Positions 40,711 to 43,140 of a DNA stretch of 43,140 bases are shown one piece after another (the stretch's first letter is position 1; each line of letters starts with the position of its first letter). The notes under the pieces are model-generated. The model was not told the DNA's origin. It searched no databases and was given only the letters and a program-made list of their open reading frames with translations. A program made the translations under genes and the position numbers. Origin of the DNA: Colicola sp016286205 (GTDB lineage Bacteria > Bacteroidota > Bacteroidia > Bacteroidales > Paludibacteraceae); contig JAEESF010000015.1 of assembly GCA_016286205.1 (NCBI GenBank), forward strand, positions 1-43,140. The letters are read 5' to 3'.

Positions 40711-41642
40711 TGAAAAAGAATCAGAAACTGCGCGAGCAACTGAGGCAATACAAACGCACATTGCCCTTCATCACCATCAAGGAATTGCTGATGATTGTAC
40801 TGTGTACTATTCCTTATGCACTGGTAGTCAACCAACTACTGGTGCCGCACGCTATTGTCGGCGGAGGAGTAACGGGTCTGTGTGAGATTATCTATTTCGC
40901 AACCAATACGTATGTGCCTATCTGGGTAAGTACCGCTATTCTCAATGTGGTGTTGCTCTTGGTCGCTGCGTTCACTGTCGGGTGGCGTTATGCGCTCCGA
41001 ACGGTCTGGGGCGTTTTGTGGCTGACTGTATGGTTTAAGTTGATACCTATCGCACCCGTGCCGCTGCTGACCGATTCGTTCATGGCAGTAGTTATCGGCG
41101 GTCTGTTCACCGGTTGCTTCTTGGGTATATGTTTTCTTAATAACGGCTCTACAGGAGGAACCGATATCGTGGCGATGATTGTCAACAAGTACCACCATCT
41201 GCCGATGGGCCGTGTGTTGCTCTTGTCCGACCTGCTGATAATTTCGTCCGCATTCTTCCTGCCTACTATCCAGGCTGCAGGCACACAAGGCGCTATCGAG
41301 AAGATTTTGTTTGGTCTTACCTATACTTTTATGAGCTCGACCGCTGTTGATTGGGTCATGAATCGTATGCGTCAGTCGGTTCAGTTCATGATCTTCACCC
41401 AGAAACCCGATGAGATAGCTGAGGCTATCATTACCCAAGCTCATCGTGGCTGTACGTTCCTTGAGGCGCAAGGCGGTTTCAACAAACAACCGATGAAGGT
41501 GGTTACTACTATCGCCCGTTCGTATGAATCGGCTACTATCTTCCGTCTTGTACGAGCTATCGATCCCAATGCGTTCGTTAGCCAGAGTCAAGTTCGTGGT
41601 GTCTTCGGTCAGGGCTTCGATCCGATGGCCAACGGCAAATAA
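40707..41642 (+). CDS. YitT family membrane protein (first copy)
   Basis: The 311-residue protein has five to six N-terminal helices (YitT/DUF161 region, LMIVLCTIPYALVVNQLLVPHAIVGGG, NNGSTGGTDIVAMIVNKY) and a C-terminal cytoplasmic DUF2179 domain (AIITQAHRGCTFLEAQGGF, AIDPNAFVSQSQVRGVFGQGF). The family role is not established; transport has been suggested. It overlaps the gcvP stop by 4 bases and is therefore co-expressed with it. A close relative follows 98 bases later. Confidence 0.85.
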   Translation: MMKKNQKLREQLRQYKRTLPFITIKELLMIVLCTIPYALVVNQLLVPHAIVGGGVTGLCEIIYFATNTYVPIWVSTAILNVVLLLVAAFTVGWRYALRTVWGVLWLTVWFKLIPIAPVPLLTDSFMAVVIGGLFTGCFLGICFLNNGSTGGTDIVAMIVNKYHHLPMGRVLLLSDLLIISSAFFLPTIQAAGTQGAIEKILFGLTYTFMSSTAVDWVMNRMRQSVQFMIFTQKPDEIAEAIITQAHRGCTFLEAQGGFNKQPMKVVTTIARSYESATIFRLVRAIDPNAFVSQSQVRGVFGQGFDPMANGK

Positions 41643-41659
41643 ATATTTTATATTTATAT

Positions 41660-41740
41660 TTAATATTTGACATTGCACATTTGAAATTTTAAATCCCCCT
41701 CACCCCTCACCCCTCACCCCTAACCCCTAACCGCTAACCC
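41660..41740. repeat. Heptamer tracts abutting the second yitT start
   Basis: The gap first holds AT-rich ATTTGAA-type sequence (about 41660-41693), then CCCCTCA three times, CCCCTAA twice and CCGCTAA in exact 7-bp register (41696-41737), then CCC directly before the ATG at 41741. The minus strand has five GGGG runs with 3-base loops and could form a G-quadruplex. Confidence 0.88.
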
Positions 41741-42715
41741 ATGCTCTCCTATCGCTCTTTTGTCAATCCTCACATCGCGCCTCAGACTTTTACTGTGCGC
41801 ACCATATTCGAGTATCTGGTTATTATCTTCGGTATTTTCCCGATGGCGCTGATGGTCAATTGGGTTTTGCTGCCTCACGCGGTGGTCGGAGGTGGTCTGA
41901 CCGGTATTTGTTCTATTATTTATTATGTTACCGGTGGTGCCTTTCCTTCTCTCTTTCCTGAGTACGGTGGCGCGATACCTGTTTGGCTGACTACATTCGT
42001 CTTCAATGCCATTCTGCTCTTCATCGCCGGCTTCACTGTCGGTTGGCGTTTCTGTATCCGCACTATGGTTGGCGTAGCGGCTATTACGTTCTGGTATCGC
42101 GTTATTCCTATCTTGCCCGAACCGATTATAGCTGATCCGTGGCTGGGCGCCATCATCGGCGGTTTTGTCTTTGGTTTGAGTTTGGGTGCCGTTATTGCTT
42201 GCAACGGTTCGTCCGGAGGAACCGATATTCTGGCGATGATCATCAACCACTATCGCAATATCTCCATGGGTAATATCATGTTGCTCTGTGATATACTGAT
42301 TATCCTCTCTGCTTTCTTCCTGCCTATACCTGAGCGCATGATGAGTGAAGGAGCAAATCCTCTCTATCTGCAGATCAAGCGTGTGCTGTGCGGTGTGTGT
42401 ATGACGGTCTCCTATACGGCGGCGGTTGATTTCTTCCTTGCTCGTTTCCGCCAGTCGGTTCATATCTTTATCTATTCTGCCCGCTACGCTGAGATAGCTA
42501 CTGCTATCAATACTACGGTCAATCGTGGCGTTACGGTTCTCGACGGAACAGGTTGGTATTCGAAGCAACCGGTTAAGGTCATCTCTGTCCTAGCTCGTAA
42601 ACCCGAAGCTTCGCTTATTCTCGAGTTGGTCCACCAGATCGACCCGAATGCTTTTGTCAGCCAGGCCAATGTGGCGGGTGTCTTTGGCGCAGGATTTGAT
42701 ACCATTAAAAAATAA
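41741..42715 (+). CDS. YitT family membrane protein (second copy)
   Basis: This 324-residue paralogue of the preceding gene has the same layout: N-terminal helices (IIFGIFPMALMVNWVLLPHAVVGGGL, CNGSSGGTDILAMIINHY) and the C-terminal DUF2179 domain (NTTVNRGVTVLDGTGWYSKQP, QIDPNAFVSQANVAGVFGAGF). The two share motif positions throughout, so they arose by tandem duplication, with substantial divergence since. The ATG directly follows a C-rich heptamer tract, with no room for a conventional ribosome-binding site. Confidence 0.86.
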   Translation: MLSYRSFVNPHIAPQTFTVRTIFEYLVIIFGIFPMALMVNWVLLPHAVVGGGLTGICSIIYYVTGGAFPSLFPEYGGAIPVWLTTFVFNAILLFIAGFTVGWRFCIRTMVGVAAITFWYRVIPILPEPIIADPWLGAIIGGFVFGLSLGAVIACNGSSGGTDILAMIINHYRNISMGNIMLLCDILIILSAFFLPIPERMMSEGANPLYLQIKRVLCGVCMTVSYTAAVDFFLARFRQSVHIFIYSARYAEIATAINTTVNRGVTVLDGTGWYSKQPVKVISVLARKPEASLILELVHQIDPNAFVSQANVAGVFGAGFDTIKK

Positions 42716-42739
42716 TTCACTACTTTTTTGACGAAAAAT

Positions 42740-42770
42740 TTTGTCAATTCAAAAAAAAGCAGTACTTTTG
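42740..42770 (+). promoter_or_regulatory. Promoter of the putative RNA and tRNA-Ser
   Basis: TTTG at 42740-42743, 19 bp, TACTTTTG at 42763-42770. The predicted start, about 42776, coincides with the 5' side of the first stem of the structured region. Confidence 0.82.
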
Positions 42771-42775
42771 TCGTC

Positions 42776-42966
42776 GATTTCGGCTCGCCCAAGTGGATTT
42801 GCCCTGCAAATCGAGGCGGTTCGCGAAATCTCCTCTCCGATTAAAACATCGTTTCTCTAGCGTTTTAATCGGCCTTTATTAGCCAAATCGAAATGCTAGC
42901 GAAGCGATATTTCGATTTGAGAGCGGAGGCCACGAGGACTTCAATGCCGCTTAGCGGCAGTCCGTG
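42776..42966 (+). ncRNA. Putative multi-stem non-coding RNA, unknown family
   Basis: No gene is seen between 42716 and 42987. The region holds a set of stems that begins at the predicted transcription start: GATTTCG/CGAAATC (42776-42782 with 42824-42830) enclosing hairpin GATTTGC-CCT-GCAAATC (42796-42812); CTCC-TCTC/GAGA-GC-GGAG (42830-42837 with 42919-42928) enclosing two hairpins, an 11-bp stem (42837-42847 with 42862-42872) and a 10-bp stem (42885-42894 with 42909-42918); and CAC..GGACT/AGTCC-GTG with inner GCCGC-TTA-GCGGC (42931-42966). It does not show the signatures of tmRNA, SRP RNA or RNase P RNA. A long leader of tRNA-Ser or a nest of palindromic repeats is the alternative. Confidence 0.5.
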
Positions 42967-42987
42967 TCTGAGTGCGCCGAACGCGAG

Positions 42988-43076
42988 GGAAAGTTGTCTG
43001 AGTGGTCGAAAGAGCCGCACTCGAAATGCGGTGTACGCATTACGTCGTACCGGGGGTTCGAATCCCTCACTTTCCG
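42988..43076 (+). tRNA. tRNA-Ser(CGA)
   Basis: An 89-base class II tRNA. Acceptor stem GGAAAGT (42988-42994) pairs with ACTTTCC (43069-43075), discriminator G. Anticodon stem CCGCA/TGCGG encloses loop CTCGAAA, so the anticodon is CGA, reading UCG serine codons. A long variable arm and a GGTTCGAATCC T-loop fit tRNA-Ser. CCA is not encoded. It lies 21 bases after the putative RNA and probably shares its transcript. Confidence 0.93.
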
Positions 43077-43089
43077 CAAACAAAACATG

Positions 43090-43135
43090 AGACCTGTCTG
43101 TCCAAGTTTACTTGAGCAAGCAGGTCTTTTGTTTT
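43090..43135 (+). terminator. Intrinsic terminator after tRNA-Ser
   Basis: AGACCTG (43090-43096) pairs with CAGGTCT (43121-43127), with an inner CAAG-TTTA-CTTG hairpin (43103-43114), followed by a T-rich run (TTTTGTTTT). Confidence 0.82.
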
Positions 43136-43140
43136 GGTTG

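Noticed and set aside
42776..42966. Structured region as tmRNA, SRP RNA or RNase P RNA
   Set aside because: The characteristic tRNA-like ends, GGAA-loop helix or conserved P RNA boxes are not present.
42893..43090. A short plus-strand open frame over the tRNA and structured region
   Set aside because: It crosses the whole tRNA-Ser and the hairpins, and has no homology signs.

Overview
The window looks like chromosomal DNA from a member of the Bacteroidota, most likely an uncultured Bacteroidales. Eight promoters fit the Bacteroidota consensus (TTTG, then about 19-20 bp, then TAnnTTTG). The proteins point the same way: PorT-type barrel, two TonB-linked barrels with carboxypeptidase-like N-termini, DUF4296 lipoprotein, a Rho with a long disordered N-terminal region, tandem YitT proteins, and acyl-ACP thioesterase. 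Genes are tightly packed, with many ATGA-type overlaps.

Layout. 1-453: no gene; a roughly 327-bp element bounded by inverted repeats, then a likely promoter. 454-4131: acyl-ACP thioesterase, a stand-alone piece of a class II ribonucleotide reductase C-terminus, a FemAB/GNAT-like protein and a DUF354 protein. 4232-16212: a surface-glycan operon with a WcaJ-type initiating sugar transferase, three polytopic (GT-C-like) membrane proteins, an ATP-grasp enzyme, a MaoC hydratase plus CitE-like lyase, an ArnC/DPM-like glycosyltransferase, a NeuD-like acyltransferase, a pair of ArnE/ArnF-sized small membrane proteins and an RffA-like sugar aminotransferase; holA follows. 17218-20858 (minus): DUF4296 lipoprotein, lspA, metK, hpf, ribF. 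20925-30848 (minus): a run from rho through aroQ, a TonB-linked receptor, porT-like, a beta-helix lipoprotein and a second barrel, leading into ribF. 31207-31767 (minus): secreted protein of unknown family with its own promoter and terminator. 31909-37009: phosphopantetheinyl transferase, dnaX, YgiQ radical SAM, M23 peptidase. 37006-42715: Crp/Fnr-like regulator divergent from gcvP, then two yitT paralogues. 42740-43135: promoter, a multi-stem putative non-coding RNA, tRNA-Ser(CGA) and a terminator.

How the genes could work together. RffA, the ArnC-like transferase, the two EamA/SMR-type proteins and the GT-C-like proteins repeat the logic of the enterobacterial Arn pathway: make a nucleotide 4-amino sugar, load it on undecaprenyl phosphate, flip it, then transfer it outside. 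The NeuD-like acyltransferase and the MaoC/CitE pair suggest that the amino group carries an unusual acyl chain. This is inference from gene content.

The most unusual feature is a dispersed family of degenerate tandem tracts with a 7-bp (sometimes 8-bp) unit. They lie between genes, across start and stop codons, and in frame inside at least five genes (FemAB-like, ATP-grasp, phosphopantetheinyl transferase, rho, ygiQ-like). Two further items deserve attention: the structured RNA ahead of tRNA-Ser, and ribF, whose only start matching the conserved N-terminus is ATT, next to one of the tracts.
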